Source of the DNA: Aphelocoma coerulescens
Lineage: Eukaryota > Chordata > Aves > Passeriformes > Corvidae
Direction: 5' to 3'
Assembly: GCF_041296385.1 (NCBI RefSeq)
Contig: NW_027184085.1
Coordinates: 59,120,109 to 59,184,108 of the forward strand
DNA: 64,000 nt
Below, one piece after another: positions 24,576 to 37,355 of this stretch (its first letter is position 1; the number at the start of each line of letters is the position of its first letter). The notes below the pieces were generated by a model that was not told the origin of the DNA, ran no database searches, and was given only the letters and a program-made list of their open reading frames with translations. Made by a program: the position numbers and the translations under genes.

Positions 24576-27500
24576 ACAAAGCTCAGCAGTTGTGAAGAGC
24601 ATGGCACTGTGTCTGAGGATGCAGAAACAGGCACACACAGGTTCTTCTTCTGGCAGATCTTTGACTGCTGCCAACGTGGGAGCTGCAAGGACCCAGCACT
24701 CATCACTGTAGCACCAGAATATTGAAAACACATCAGTTGTGACTTTTCCTGTGCTGCTGTAGATTAGTGGTTTTGCTCTGGTCAAGGATTAAGCCGAGTT
24801 AAATGGAGGGGTAATACATCACTGTGCTGCTACAACATTGCATCTTTAGACGGAGTCACCGTATCCTGAATCCTCTGAGTCACTGTATCCCACTTCCTGC
24901 TTCCAGCAAGAAGTCAGCCGTAAAACAAGGTGCTTGTTGCACCATTGCAGCAAGTCAGGTGTGCTGGTGGATGGAGAAAACCCCTGCATTTCTCCTGGAG
25001 CAGAGGTTTATATCCATGTGATAAAGAAGATAGTTCTAAACTCAGAAGTTTTTAAGAAATAAAAAGAGAGTGACAGGGAAAGGACCTGATTTTTAGGGTG
25101 ACAGGGCTTTGGCACGTCCTCCCACACACATATTCACAAGGCAGATCTGCCTCACTTGTGCCATACTGCACAGTAGGAAATTATCCAGAACTAATTCTAC
25201 TATGAATGTTGTCAGAGCACATATTTTTCCTTGTGACATCTAATATCCCAGCATATCTGTTAATCATGCAGGCAGTATGAGCTATTTCTGAATTGGGAAG
25301 GAATACAAGGTAACTATGTTATTACCACAGACTTGTTTTCACCAGCTGCATGTGTTATTTAAAGCCAGGTTTATGTAAAGAGCTGGGCGTAAAAGGGTAT
25401 GACAAACAAATCTCGTTTATATGTCAGACCTTTAAATAAAATAAATTCTGCTCAGTTGAAATGTGCACATGCAAATTAGTCATTTGGTATTTAACTAACA
25501 TAGTAATCAATTTAAAGGCTCCAGACATTTAAGATTTTATTTATCCATTTATTTCCTACTGCCCATATGGTGTGCATGCCAGAAATGGTAATGTTCTACA
25601 AGGCAAACGAGAAAAGCAAAAAAAGTAAAGTCAAAAAATCCAGAAAGCCTGATTCACTCTATAAGGTCTCCCCTCCAGAATCCCTTAAATGGAATTGCCT
25701 AATTTTTCAATATGATAGATATAAAAAAAATAGGTTTGGGGTTTGGTTTTTTTTTTGTTATTTAGGAAGTGATCAAAGATTCTGATGATTATCCAAGTAA
25801 AGTACACATAGAGCTCTTGTCTGTTTATCATTACATATCATCTTGACCTAGTAAAGTTTATACAAATACCTCTCTCTTCATACTAAGTGTCCATGATTCT
25901 TATTTCAGGTAACAGAATTAAAGATAGATTTACTTTTTCAGGATAATGTTCCTCTAAAATTAATTATGAAAACTAGTAACCAGGATATGAACTCAGTGAC
26001 CTCTACTTAAACAAACAACAAAACACAGCCAGAGGAATAAATACAGCTCCTCTTTTATAGTATCTCAACATCTGGGGCACTTATCAAATGGTGATATTCA
26101 AGATTATAATTTACATGAAACCATAGCCTAGCATCCTTGAACAGTCCTCAGAGAAGGTTTTGGAAAGTATGCCAGCCTGCTCCCAGCCAAATGTCCAGGT
26201 AACCAGACATCTCTTGTATTTCCACTCATTCAGTCAGCAAATGCTTAAAAACTCTGTGCTAAATGGAAGAAGAAAATGGGTGGAAAACTCTTTCACATAA
26301 GTTAGACTTCATAGTATTGTTTTCATTTTGAGAAAGGCAGAAAGGATTGACACATAAAGAAATGAAATTTTCATTTCGTGACTACACTACTCAATATTGA
26401 CTGTAACCAAGTGCTGCAGTACTGAGATGCAGGATAAAGCTTGGAGGAACCACAACTGTATTTTTCTAAAAAAGTTATTGCTGGGTTTTTTTTATGGACA
26501 GAAAACAGAGCTGTGAATCCTCTGTGCAAGCTATGCCTTGCAGTCACAACGAATGAAGTATCTGAGTTACAGGAAAGAATGAATTTTGATTTGCATAGGT
26601 GTCTTATGTATTTGTTATCTAACACAGGAAGTTCTGGACTGTGCAAGTACCATAGCTTTGCATCTATCACTGGCTCCACTCAGATCCCTTTGGGCGCAGT
26701 GTACAGCAAGCAGCATCTAACTTAAGGTCATAGATTGTGCTCCAGCAGCCAAGTACTTAACCCCTTTTGTAGCTGAGTGCCAGGTTTTCAAAGGACTATA
26801 TTTTAAATCTCTTTCAAATGAAAAGCAACAATGAAGTAGATATTTTTTGACAATGCTTGGTTGTCTGTGAAAAAAAGTGAGGAATTTAATAATCAGCTAA
26901 TGAGTCGCTTCTGCTATTTAGGCTTGTTTCTAGTCCTGCAGTTTTAGAAGGGCCTAAGGAAATACTGCTGAGATGAAACATGTATCTCTACTGTATAACA
27001 GAACTAAAAAGGTGGAGTAAAGCCTTTTCACTACTGTCTTGTTCCTTTATTCATCAGAAAGCTTGTTTATCTGAAGCACCTGAAAGATTCAAAGTTGTTC
27101 AATAAATAATAAATATAAAAGCAACTTATGAACTATGATGTTAGCTAGGTTTGTGTTCTCATTGCACACATTTTTGCTACATCACAAAACTAACACTGTC
27201 TCTTCTTTACATACATAAAACGAACAATAATTTTAAAAATTGTTACATACCTTAATTTTTATAGACCCTAATTTTTATTTTTCAAAAAAATTCTAATTTC
27301 TGAGGTAATGAATCTCACTTTCCAAATCCGCCGTATCTAATATCATAAAGGACTCTTCCATGGTAATTTCATGTAATGCAGTGCATCTTGTTTATATTGA
27401 TACTGATGTCTTTATAATTGGAGAATAGAAGAGAATTGTACACAGGATGAATGAACAAGGCAATTTTTGGAATATAAGGAACTTTTGACAATTTATACAT

Positions 27501-30500
27501 CTTGGTACAAGCCTGTGACTCTGAATAATGAAAATTAGGCAAAATCCTACTCCTCTACAGACCTGTTTGCCAGTAGAAAAAGTCAAGGGGAGTCAGTAAC
27601 CACTACATCTCTTCAAATGGAGCTGTGAATAGGGCCTTCCTACTGCTCCTGCTTGAGACCAAAGAGCATAGTTTAAAGCCCTACTGCCAACCAAATGCTC
27701 TGAAATCATCTCAGTAGATGCTTGCCTGAGTACAGGTCTTTATACAGCCTTTGTAATGTTACCCCAGTGGCAAAATGTGTTCAGATAAGGCTAAACAAGG
27801 AAGTTAAGAAAAATATCTGTCATTCATTATTGCAAAAACCTATAGATTTGTGCTTAGAGAAATCTGAAATTATTCATTTAAAGAGTGAAACAGTGATTAT
27901 ATTCAACAGGACAAACTCCTGCTGTGAGGGTACCTTTTTTATTATGTCATTTTCATCTATAATAGCCCTGGGACTTTGTTTCTTCAACTGTCTCACACTG
28001 TCTGGAATTTTAGATCCTATCATCTGTGCAGCACTAATACATTTTTATGCAGGAAACACCCGCTTAGTACTGTTAAATCAGGAGGCCAGCCAGCTTTTAT
28101 ATTCAGCTTCTTTGAAAACCTTATATAAAGGGTACTGTATGAAAGACACCAATAAAACATTAATGACCCGTGCTTCTGATCTCAAACAGCAGGAACATTC
28201 AAGCAGCTCACTTTCCATTTCTGCTTAAAACTCCATCAACACGAGCATTTCTGCATATCATGTTGTGTAAAGTATTTTGTTTTGAGCAACACAAAATACA
28301 GCACACATTTCAGTGGGAGTCCTGGATATTAACTGTAGATCATTCTGATTAAAGGTATATAGTGTTTACTGGCCTAGCACTGTCACAAAGTAATCAGAAT
28401 ATAAATGGGTCCTCTTTGTGAAGGGTAGGAGCAAAATAAACAATTCTTTGGCCTTGGTCATATTTTTGTTCATTTTAAATTTTATTATGGGTAAAATTTA
28501 ACATGTTATATGATGATCATTACTGTTCTGATGCCCAGCCATACATGGTATAGGCAATAAAAGTCCTTTGGCTGCAAAAAAACTAATTGAATACTTGCAG
28601 AATATATGAATCTTATGATCTGGAGGTGGTGGTGTACCTATCATGACAGTTAAAATAAAAACCTTTGTTGGATTAGGTGGGCAAGTGTACCCATCTGAAG
28701 GAAACAATAAAAAAACAAGGGTAGTGCAGGATCAAAATGAAATTCAGTTTAACACCCAAGTGCAACATCTGCTTGTGCTGTGTTTGAGCTATTATGGGGA
28801 AGAGAACCCATTTATTCAAGTTAAAATGGCCAAAGAATCTATAAATCCATTAGTGCTTTGATTTTGCAAGTGGGAATCCTGATAAGTCTTTTTTTTTTTC
28901 TCCTCCTATGCCACTTTCACTGTTCTACCAGCCATGGGCAAGCTGAACAATGTTAACTCTTTCCTGTTGATCAAATTTCTCTGAAACTGCTGCACTGACA
29001 ACACCTTGCTGGATTCTCTTGAAACTTTTCTTACAAGTTATACTAAGAATAAATTAACATTTTTTTCTTCTTTCCTTGTCTATTTGTGAGTATCCATGTC
29101 CTGTTATTAGGTCACAACTTTATTTTCTTTTCATGAAAGCTCAAGCAGCTACAACTCCCTAATAAGAGCACGACAAAAGAAAATAATGCCACCAGCTTTG
29201 ACACCACTAACAATTTTTTTTGGATCTAAGTGCCTTAATCACATGGAGACCAACATTGCTGCATATGATGGAATTCACTGTCAGTGAACTATTTAAAAAG
29301 CAGTGCAGGTGGGATTGACAAGATGTTCCCTGCTGCAACAAGAAGTAAGCAATACTGAGATTTCACATTTCTTTGCATTTTGATTAGTTGACAACGTGTA
29401 GCTGGGCTGAGTAAAAAATACTGGGCTCTCCTACTACCGTATCTAGAAGCCAGCTGGAAAATAAGAACTGGATAGTTGCCAGCATTCACCTCAGCCCACA
29501 AACTGGTTAGATATGGCCAAACATAAGAGTAAGTGCTTTAATGGCTCTCTTAAAATGGCATATTTATTGCTTTTGAATTTATACGCAAGCATATAATGTC
29601 TTGCTTACATATGTAATGAATAGACACTCATTGCATCTGAGGGGTGAAAGAGATATTTTGTCTATCTTGCTATAATATCTCTAAGTGAACAGTTTAAGAA
29701 GGAATGTAAGAAACAACACACATGGAAAAATTATTCCCTCATTATACTTTGTGGCAGGCAGCAAGTTCAGGATTTTGTGAGCTGGATAGTAAATTCAGGT
29801 CATTGTTTTGGAAAAGTAGCAGATGGATTTGTCCTTAATGAATTTGGCTTATGCCTTTTTGAAGATATTTTATGCTCTTGGTCTCTGTGTAGTGACTACC
29901 TCAATTTATTTCAGTGTTGTGTAAAGAAGTCCTGCACTGAGGCAATAGCTGAAGTAAATTTCCTCCTTTTCATAGCAAGTGACCATAAACCTAAGTAAAC
30001 TCTAGTTCCCACCTGTAACTTAACTGTTGACCTTGTTCTGAATGTAACAGCAAAAAAATATGTAATGCTATACTTGCAATACTTTTGTCTTCTAAGTATC
30101 AGGGGCATTTAAAATGCCATAACACCTGAAAATATCAAAGGTAATAGGAACTTTATAAAGTAAATTGCTGGTACCAGATTAATCCCTTGTGTCCCTCTGC
30201 TGAAACCAGTGAAGTAACATCAGGGAGAAATGTGGGACATGATTTTTAAAACATGATCTAGCACAAATTAATTGTACACCAAAGGCTTTTAAACCATGTT
30301 ACATAAGCTACACAGTCAAGGCTAATCTTATTATAGTGACATAGTAATATTAGAACTACATTACAGAGAATTTAATTCTGCTCCTATGTGGCTTATTTAG
30401 GTACACATTATCTCCATTTTCATCCCTACAAAAGTGCAGTAAAAGCTAAAAACAAACCCACTTGCTTCTGTCACTTCAACTTAGTCTTGATTTTGCAGTG

Positions 30501-31104
30501 TAATCTTGATCACAGTCAGAAAAGAAACACAATCAATAAGAAAAGGATTCTGTCTTCAATGCACTTCTGCCTTCTCAGTGGCTCTTCTTCCCTCCAAACT
30601 GTGTACTGAAAAAGACAGAGAGCAAACAGTTAATTAAAAAAAATTTTAAAATCCCAAGTTTGGACAAAAGTTAGAAATCAGCTAAGAAAATTTTCAGCTC
30701 AATACATTTATGAATTTGGAAATGAAAGGAAAACAGTAAGGCATAAAAGAGAATTGATCTTTTTTTGAGATAAAATGAAAGTGTGATTGTTAATGAAAGA
30801 GAAAACTGTAACTCGGTAATAGAAGTGCCCATGGCAACACTATCAATTCCAGATTGTTAGGGCAGCGTTAAGGTAGAAAGGAATATAGTCAATGCAAAGA
30901 AGATATTTTATATTTGCTTTCAGTATTAAATTCAGTCACTGTTTTGCTGTTTCTCACTAGCATTGTTAGCCCACACTGAATTGTTTCTTTAAAGTTCATC
31001 TTCTATTGAATGAATGTGAGAAAAAATTACTGAGAAAGAAAACAAAACAGAAGAGTTGGGATATGGTGAACTCTAAGATGATCAAAGCATGAAAAGATAG
31101 GTCT
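24576..31104. other. Anonymous AT-rich sequence, possible conserved non-coding DNA
   Basis: About 6.5 kb without a supported gene. A 168-codon stop-free stretch at 27722-28228 begins at TTG, its first ATG being about 73 codons in, and shows no domain, so I do not call it. The stretch 25300-25570 includes an octamer word ATGCAAAT at 25469-25476 and other dense AT-rich motifs, and looks like a candidate conserved element. Confidence 0.45.
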
Positions 31105-31985
31105 AAAGAAGCTGATTGTGACATATTTGCAGGGCATATGTCAAAATACTGATTTTCAATGTGTGATTGGTGACAATCAACACTGTTTACTAAAGGGCAA
31201 ATTGTGCCTGAAAAATTTGGTGGCCTTCTATGATGGGGTTACAGAGGCAGTGAAGGAGGCAAGAGCAACTGACATCAGCTACTGGGACTTGTGCAAAGCT
31301 TTTGACAGTATCCCAGATATCAGCCTTCTCTCCAGACTGGAGAGACACGTATTTTATGGATAAGGACTTGACTGGATGGTTGCACTCGAAGTGTGGTCAG
31401 CAGCTCAGCGTGCAAGAGTAGAACAGGAAAGAGTAGCATTTCTCATTGGTCAGTATCGGGACCAGCACTGTTTAACATACTTGTCACTGACAGGGAGAGT
31501 GAGATTGAGAGCACCCTCACCAAGTTTGCCGAAAGCACAAAGCTGTGTGGTGCAAGAAGAATTGCTGTTCAGAGGGAGCTTGATAGTCTTGAGAGATGGT
31601 GCTGTGCAAACTTCGTGAAACTCAACAAGGCCAAGTGTAAGGCTCTGTACATGGTTTGGGGCACTCCCAAGTGCAAATACAGGCTAGATGGGGAATGAGG
31701 TTTGCGGCAGCTCTAGGGAGAAAGACCTGTGGGTGTTGGTGGATGAAAAGTTTGACATGACCTGGCAATGTACACTGGCAGCCCATAAAGCTGAGTGCAT
31801 CCTGGGATGCATCCAAAGCAGGGCAAAGGAGGGGATTCTGCCCCTCTGCTCTGCTCTGGTGGGATCCCACCATCCAGCCCCAGGGCTCTAAATATAGAAA
31901 GGACATAGACTTACTGAAGCAGTCCAGAGGAGGGAGAGGAAGGTGATCAAAGCTGTTCCTTCCAACAGAAACTATTCCATGATTA
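31105..31985 (+). mobile_element. CR1 LINE fragment (reverse transcriptase C-terminus and 3' end)
   Basis: Translation on the plus strand, across frameshifts, gives a decayed CR1 reverse transcriptase. Recognisable blocks in order are NQHCLLKGKLCLKNLVAFYD, a DLCKAFDS block (usual FSKAFDT), LFNI, the TKFAESTKLCGA block in place of the catalytic FADDTKLCG (so the two Asp are lost), LNKAKCKALYM, and VLVDEKFDMTWQC. After about 31945 the sequence jumps to CCTTCCAACAGAAACTATTCCATGATT, the extreme CR1 3' end, so most of the 3' UTR is deleted. Several stops and frameshifts make it non-functional. Confidence 0.9.
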
Positions 31986-34695
31986 AAAGAGTTGCTAAAA
32001 GAGTAGCTGAAATCCTACCTGCTTACCACACTTTACCTAATCTCTCTGGATGGGGAGGAACATGGTGTCACAATCTCATGTCTTGATCTCAATATACGTA
32101 ACCTTATATACTTGAAAAATGAGGTGTTGTCTGGTGCAAGGGAGCTGCTGGCAGCAGAGTCAGGCATGGGGTCATGCCAGCTTGGCTCTGGGCTTTGTCC
32201 CAGTGAGACCTGAGGACCTGTGAAAAGAGTTGGAGCCTGCACAGCCACCAGGCATCTGCCACTGCTGACTTATCCCAGGAATTTCATTATCATAGTTCAA
32301 GTACTTGCTGCAAGGAAAAATAGGAGGAGATTCGAATATTCTTTTCTTTTTCTTCCCCTCAATAGTGCCTAAGTGTATTGATTAGATTAGATTTATTACT
32401 GACTGGTAAAAAGAAAATACAACTAGAAATATCATATGTAGCCATATCTTTGTATATGCTGTTCCTTCCCCAACTCTTTCAAAGCTGGTGATCTGTAGCA
32501 TGCTCACACTGGATATCTGATGGCATGGTGTTCTGGCTCCTTTTATTTCTTTGGTGCAAAATGGCCTATAAATCTATTATAGAATGGCAATTAAAAGGTT
32601 CCTTAGCAAGGATGACCTGTTGATTAGTGAAGAGAACAAGGAAGACCTTTTCTGTGGGGTGTTAGATCCTCATTTCAAAGCAGAAGGAGGAAGTTGGGGT
32701 GTGACTGCAAAAAGCAGACTCTATCTATTCACATTCATCTGACATTTTCCTGAGGATTAGAGTCATCATTAACTTAGTGCATTTGGATCTCTTGTAGCAC
32801 ATACTGATGCTCTTCCCCTGAGTAAAGTTTTCAGAAGAAGTCAGAATTATTGTAAGAAGTAGTAGATTTCAACTGCAAGAGAGGCTGTTAGGAGATAGCT
32901 ACATAGAAAGGTCGACCTAAAGCTTACTAGCGGTCAAAAAAGCCAGCATGTTACAAATTATAAAGGAATGCATAGTGGAAGTTATTAAGCTGCTGAAATG
33001 CACACCAATATCTTCAATACTGACTATAACTTAGCTTCTTACATCTCCAAGACACTGTATTAGAATTAAAAATGTTTCAGAGGGATGAGGCACCCAGCTG
33101 TACTAACTGAGCAGAGCAGCTAACACTAAGGACCCTACACCAACACTGTAGATAGCTTGGGAGTTTTTCTTACAGCCAAATATTTCTACTATGCACACAG
33201 TTCAAAGCTTTCTGCTTGTTGCAAATCTGGTCAGGCTGATTTTTTTTTTGTCTGGAAGAAATCTAGTTCTTATGCATCAAAACTTTTCAGTGTGGAGTGA
33301 GCGGTACAAAGAGGAGATTTCCTTCAAATCCGTCTTTACTCTTGGAATCAAAATGCTGTAGACGCAGTGGAAGATGATCAAGGGCAGGTCAAGGGCAGAT
33401 CAAGGGTAGCTTCCTCAGGAGTAACAATGAAGTTAAGCAAGCAGCCATCTGTCCAGAAGGGAACCTGAGAGGAGATTAAACTCTTGGATGGCATAGACAA
33501 TGAAAAAAGTAATTTATTGTCCACTAGTACTTCTGCTGAAAAAACCCCCTGTGAGGCACTTGATAAACATAGCAGGGGAGTAGTTCAAAACTAGCAACAG
33601 AAAAGGACTCTTACAGCAACAGGGTCTGTTATAGACTCTAGAATTCTATATGGACTCAAGAGGAAAGAAGTTTAATTTATGGAAAATAATCCATAAATAG
33701 AAAAATTAACCCATCAAGTTTCTTAGTTGAAAAGGGTGGAGCCCCTGGGGTTGTTTGGGAAATATCACATCCTGTATGCCCTGTTCTAGTGCTCTTCCAT
33801 CACTTACACTTCTGCCTTGGGACAGTCTTAGAGAGAGGTTACTCAGTAAGAGAGGCCTTTGATCTGATACTGTTTGGCTTTTCTTACAGCAACAAATATA
33901 GACATTTGATGTTCTTTGCATGGCACTGCAAAATTGTAGAGCACCTGTCTAATTCTTTGGGTTCATGAGTGCTCATGATAATGGCTTTTGATCCTAGTGA
34001 TCACTCAGGATTGACATTTCACTTTAATTAGATAGAAACTGTTGGAAAGATAAATGAATTCTACATCCCAAGTATCATTTAGTTTCACAGTGTCTTCAGT
34101 TCAGATTTAGATTGGATCTAAATTCACATTTATTGGGCTATGATTAAAACAATAAGCTCATTCCCTCAAACTTAGTCAAGTAAAATGTTGCTTCAAAACA
34201 TGGGAATCAGAAAATAAATATAATTTCATTTTTCTTCTCTTTAAAGAATTGTTTTTTATTATGCCTTGGAATTTTTTTTCTTTCTTATGTGGAAAGATTT
34301 TTCCTTCTATCACAACTTTACTTTGCTAATTTAATTATTTAGAAAACAGCGGAGCAAGTCACCTTCCTCTGAATGTACTGTCTTACATTAGGATCCCAGT
34401 CGGTTTGCTTTGATTAAATAAGTATTGTTTTCACTGTACTGTGTACAAGTAATATTCACTGTGTTCTGAATTTTACAGAGTAACTTGAGAAGTGCAGTAT
34501 TTAGAAAATTAGTTTTGTTGTTATTTTATCCAAAACTGAAATACTTTATCCACTGTTTCATCTAGTCTCTGCTACCTTTCAGGAGAGTGAAGGAATAAGT
34601 ATTGATTTGTTAGACTGTAGAATTAGGCAGTCATCTTATAATAAAAAATTTAGTTTTGTTTAGTTTTGATTTTCTGTGGTTACTGTAAACTTATT
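31986..34695. other. Anonymous sequence
   Basis: About 2.7 kb, no gene recognised. The patch at 32040-32280 is GC-richer but has no identity that I can assign. A short 11-base tandem (GATCAAGGGCA-like, three copies) lies at about 33375-33408. Confidence 0.45.
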
Positions 34696-34989
34696 TGTAG
34701 CGCCAGATGACCAGGGAGCGTCAGGTGGTTTTAAAGCCTTTATTTGAATGAGATGTGAGGGATTATGAGTACTTGTGTAACTTAAAGGGTCTTATGGTCT
34801 TACATGTCTCAGCCTTGCTTAGGAGAAAAACACAAGTAAGAGGATAGCACTTTGCTGCTGCATGTTTAGTACTGTTGGTTGTCTTAAGGTTTCTGAGAGA
34901 AACAGGAGTTCATCCTTGGTACCAGCCAGTAGGTATTGGCCGCTAGCAGTTTTTCTGAATAGGAGCTAACAAATAGAGTTTTTACTACA
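34696..34989 (-). mobile_element. Probable solo LTR
   Basis: The interval starts TGTAG and ends CTACA, a five-base inverted terminal repeat with canonical TG...CA ends. On the minus strand an AATAAA (plus 34739-34744) lies about 49 bases before the 3' end and is followed by CTGGTCATCTGGCGCTACA, which looks like a U5 end. Length is about 294 bases. No target-site duplication could be confirmed, and I do not recognise the family firmly. Confidence 0.55.
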
Positions 34990-36059
34990 CACCATTAGTT
35001 TGTTCTTTAGATGTGTCCTGTACATGTAATTAAATATTTACAATGTGCTTGTATTTAGCTCATATTCTTCCTCCTCTTTGTCAGAAAGAGGTATCTCAAC
35101 TGCTAGCAGCATAGAGGAAAAATAGGAATTAATGAGATAACCATTATCTAAAGCACTAATATTCTATAGTCCTTTCACACCAACTGCAGTGGCAACCAGA
35201 GTTTTTCTAATGCAAAGCCAGTGTAGTGTGCTAAACATCAAAAGCAATGTAAGGTCTTAGGTAAAGGTGATGGTATGGAACCTGAAGTTAGTTTAGAAAC
35301 ACTTTTTTTCATCCCAAGAAAATTTAGGCCGTTATAAACTTGCCTACTTAAACATATGAGTTCAATTTCATCATGCAATGATGTCAACACCTTTCAGTGA
35401 ACTGCATGAATAGTGTGAGCAATTTTGAAGCAGCTTGCAAAGAACCTCCAATCTGTGATCATGAAAAAGAGGAAATAATAACAGTGCAAAGAGAAGTGCT
35501 GAAAATGTATACCCCACCCCAAAATCCAACCCATAATTAAACATTCTTCTGTATGGTTCTGTAGATATAATCCAAAATTTGATTATAAGAGACAATATTA
35601 ACTATATGAATTACAAATTTAGATGGAACACTAAAGGTCTGCTTTCCTTAAGAGCCTCTGCTTTATGTCCTAAGGTACAGACCTTCAGTTTAAGTGGTTT
35701 ACAATCAGCAGAAAAACCTCTAGGATCAATACAAATAGATTCAATCCCACAGTTATCTATTAATATTCTTTCCTCTGCCAGACAAAAATGAAACTCAGTG
35801 TTACATTTTAAGATATATTTACAGAAGTAAAAAGTCTGTTTTTAAACCTCGCTGAATCACAACCCTTCTACTTATTCAAGTATCAGACTGAAAAAGATGT
35901 GTCAAATATGAGATGTGATGAGAAGTGGAATGTCCTTGTTCTTCCAATTTTTTTCCTGGTTTATCACAGGATCAATTTTTAGCATGTAAATTACTGAGAT
36001 GAAATTACTGCCTCCATAGTTGAGGGACCTGATACTCCCTCTCTGCTCCACTTTGATGC
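34990..36059. other. Anonymous AT-rich sequence
   Basis: No gene or named repeat recognised. Confidence 0.5.
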
Positions 36060-36530
36060 GACGTTGCCTGTAGTACTGCGTCCTGCTCTGGGGTCCTCAT
36101 CACAAGACATGGACCCATTGAATCACGTCCAGAGGAGGGCAATGAGAATGGACAGAAACACCTCTCTTCTGAGAAAAGACCAAGAGTTGTGGTGGTTCAG
36201 ACAACAGAAGGCTCCAGACACACAGTTTTGTGGAAACTCAAGACTTAAAGGGGGCTAGAAAGAAAGATGGAAACAGACTTTTTAACAGGGCCTGAAACAA
36301 TAGGACAAGAGGTAATGTTTTTAAGTTAAAAGATAGTAGATTTGGACTAAATAAAAGAAAAACGTTTTACAATGAGAGTGGTGAAACACTGGAACAAGTT
36401 TTTTAGAGGGGTGGTAAGTGCCTTGTCTTTTCAAGCACTCTAAAAACTTGGGCTGGCTGAAGATGTCCCTGCTCATTACAGGTGAATTGGACTAGACGAC
36501 CTTTAGCTATTCTGTGATAGCTTGATTAAA
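36060..36530 (+). mobile_element. CR1 LINE 3' end
   Basis: Plus-strand CR1, starting in the C-terminal coding region (TGTAGTACTGCGTCC, GCTCTGGGGTCCTC, GACATGGACC, CCAGAGGAGGGC) and running through the 3' UTR (GAGTGGTGAAACACTGGAAC, GAATTGGACTAGACGACC) to an ATTCTGTGAT-type 3' terminus near 36520. It is 5'-truncated and diverged with several small indels. Confidence 0.85.
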
Positions 36531-36744
36531 ATAAAAAATCAGAGTGATCCATTATTCGTTTCATAGATGGCATTTCCTGAGTGTCATATTCCTTAAAATT
36601 TTGTCCACAAGGAAAGTACTATACATGAGAGTTTATGGATTGCTGTACTGGACCAGATCAGAGTAATCTAGTTTTGATGTTTATGGTGATGTACAAGAAG
36701 AAAATGTGAGACAACTTCCAAACTTCAAATTCTATCAGAAGAAG
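36531..36744. other. Anonymous sequence between CR1 and ERV remnant
   Basis: About 200 bases with no identity seen. Confidence 0.5.
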
Positions 36745-36993
36745 CCATTTTGGTACACTTTTGCTGCATGCTGTGGCAGTTCTCTTGCACTGTAGGGGCC
36801 TATATCTATCCCTACATATAACCATATTATCTGCAGGGCACTGTCACCACTGCTGCTTGGCCTTAGGTGGGACCATCTTGCAGTTAGCTGGTACTGGTTT
36901 TATGGGACGCAAGGGAAGCTTCTTGCAGCTTCTCATACAAGCCACCACTGCAACCCTTCTGCCACCAAAACCTTGCCATGAAAACTCAATATA
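36745..36993 (-). mobile_element. 3' LTR fragment of a betaretrovirus-like ERV
   Basis: Reading plus, the blocks GGGAAGCTTCTTGCAGCTTCTCA, AAGCCACCACTGCAACCC, CCAAAACCTTGCCATG and a terminal AACTCAATATA match in order one end of an LTR family abundant in passerine genomes, in minus orientation. The element's sense start is therefore at 36993. The sense 3' part of the LTR is lost beyond about 36745. The last bases read TATA instead of the usual TACA, so the terminal TG has mutated. It pairs with the LTR end at 37298. Family recognition is from memory. Confidence 0.7.
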
Positions 36994-37297
36994 TTCCATG
37001 TCTAGCCTCTTTGAATCACAATTTTAAGATTTATGATTAAAGCCATATTTATTGCACAATCCTTGCAATCAACAAAAAAGTATTTGCCACATCAAAATCA
37101 AAATAACACCATCATAGCACTGAATAAAACTGGACAATTTACACCTAATCCACTCCTCATCCCTTCAAAATTGGAACAACCAAGATTTCCCACTACCATT
37201 TTGCTCTCTAACAGTGTTCCATCCATATTTTGCCCTTTATATCTCCTAGTTACTAGTCTCAAATTCCTTGAGCCTCATGTTGGGTGTCGAAAAGTAC
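36994..37297 (-). mobile_element. Collapsed internal region of the same ERV
   Basis: About 300 bases between two LTR pieces in the same orientation. A complete provirus would carry several kilobases here, so nearly all of gag, pol and env has been deleted. The sense strand runs from the primer-binding site (37272-37290) down to 36994. The 95-codon plus-strand reading frame here is antisense to the element and not a gene. Confidence 0.6.
37272..37290 (-). promoter_or_regulatory. Decayed retroviral primer-binding site, tRNA-Lys type
   Basis: On the minus strand, ACACCCAACATGAGGC lies about seven bases inside the LTR end. It matches the site complementary to the 3' end of tRNA-Lys(1,2) except for a few positions, most of them G-to-A on the sense strand. 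Position and sequence together support a betaretrovirus-like (ERVK) origin. Confidence 0.7.
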
Positions 37298-37355
37298 TGT
37301 GGTGTGTTGACCCTGGCTAGACACAGAGAAAAGCTGCTCTATCACTCTTGAATAT
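37298..37355 (-). mobile_element. 5' LTR fragment of the same ERV
   Basis: TGTGGTGTGTTGACCCTGGC followed by GCTGCTCTATCACTC matches the sense 3' end of the LTR family whose other end lies at 36993, same orientation. Homology fades beyond about 37355, so this LTR is truncated. LTR end, primer-binding site, internal sequence and the other LTR lie in the correct order for a minus-strand provirus. Confidence 0.7.

Noticed and set aside
37033..37320. 95-codon plus-strand frame
   Set aside because: Antisense to the ERV remnant, crosses its primer site and LTR end.
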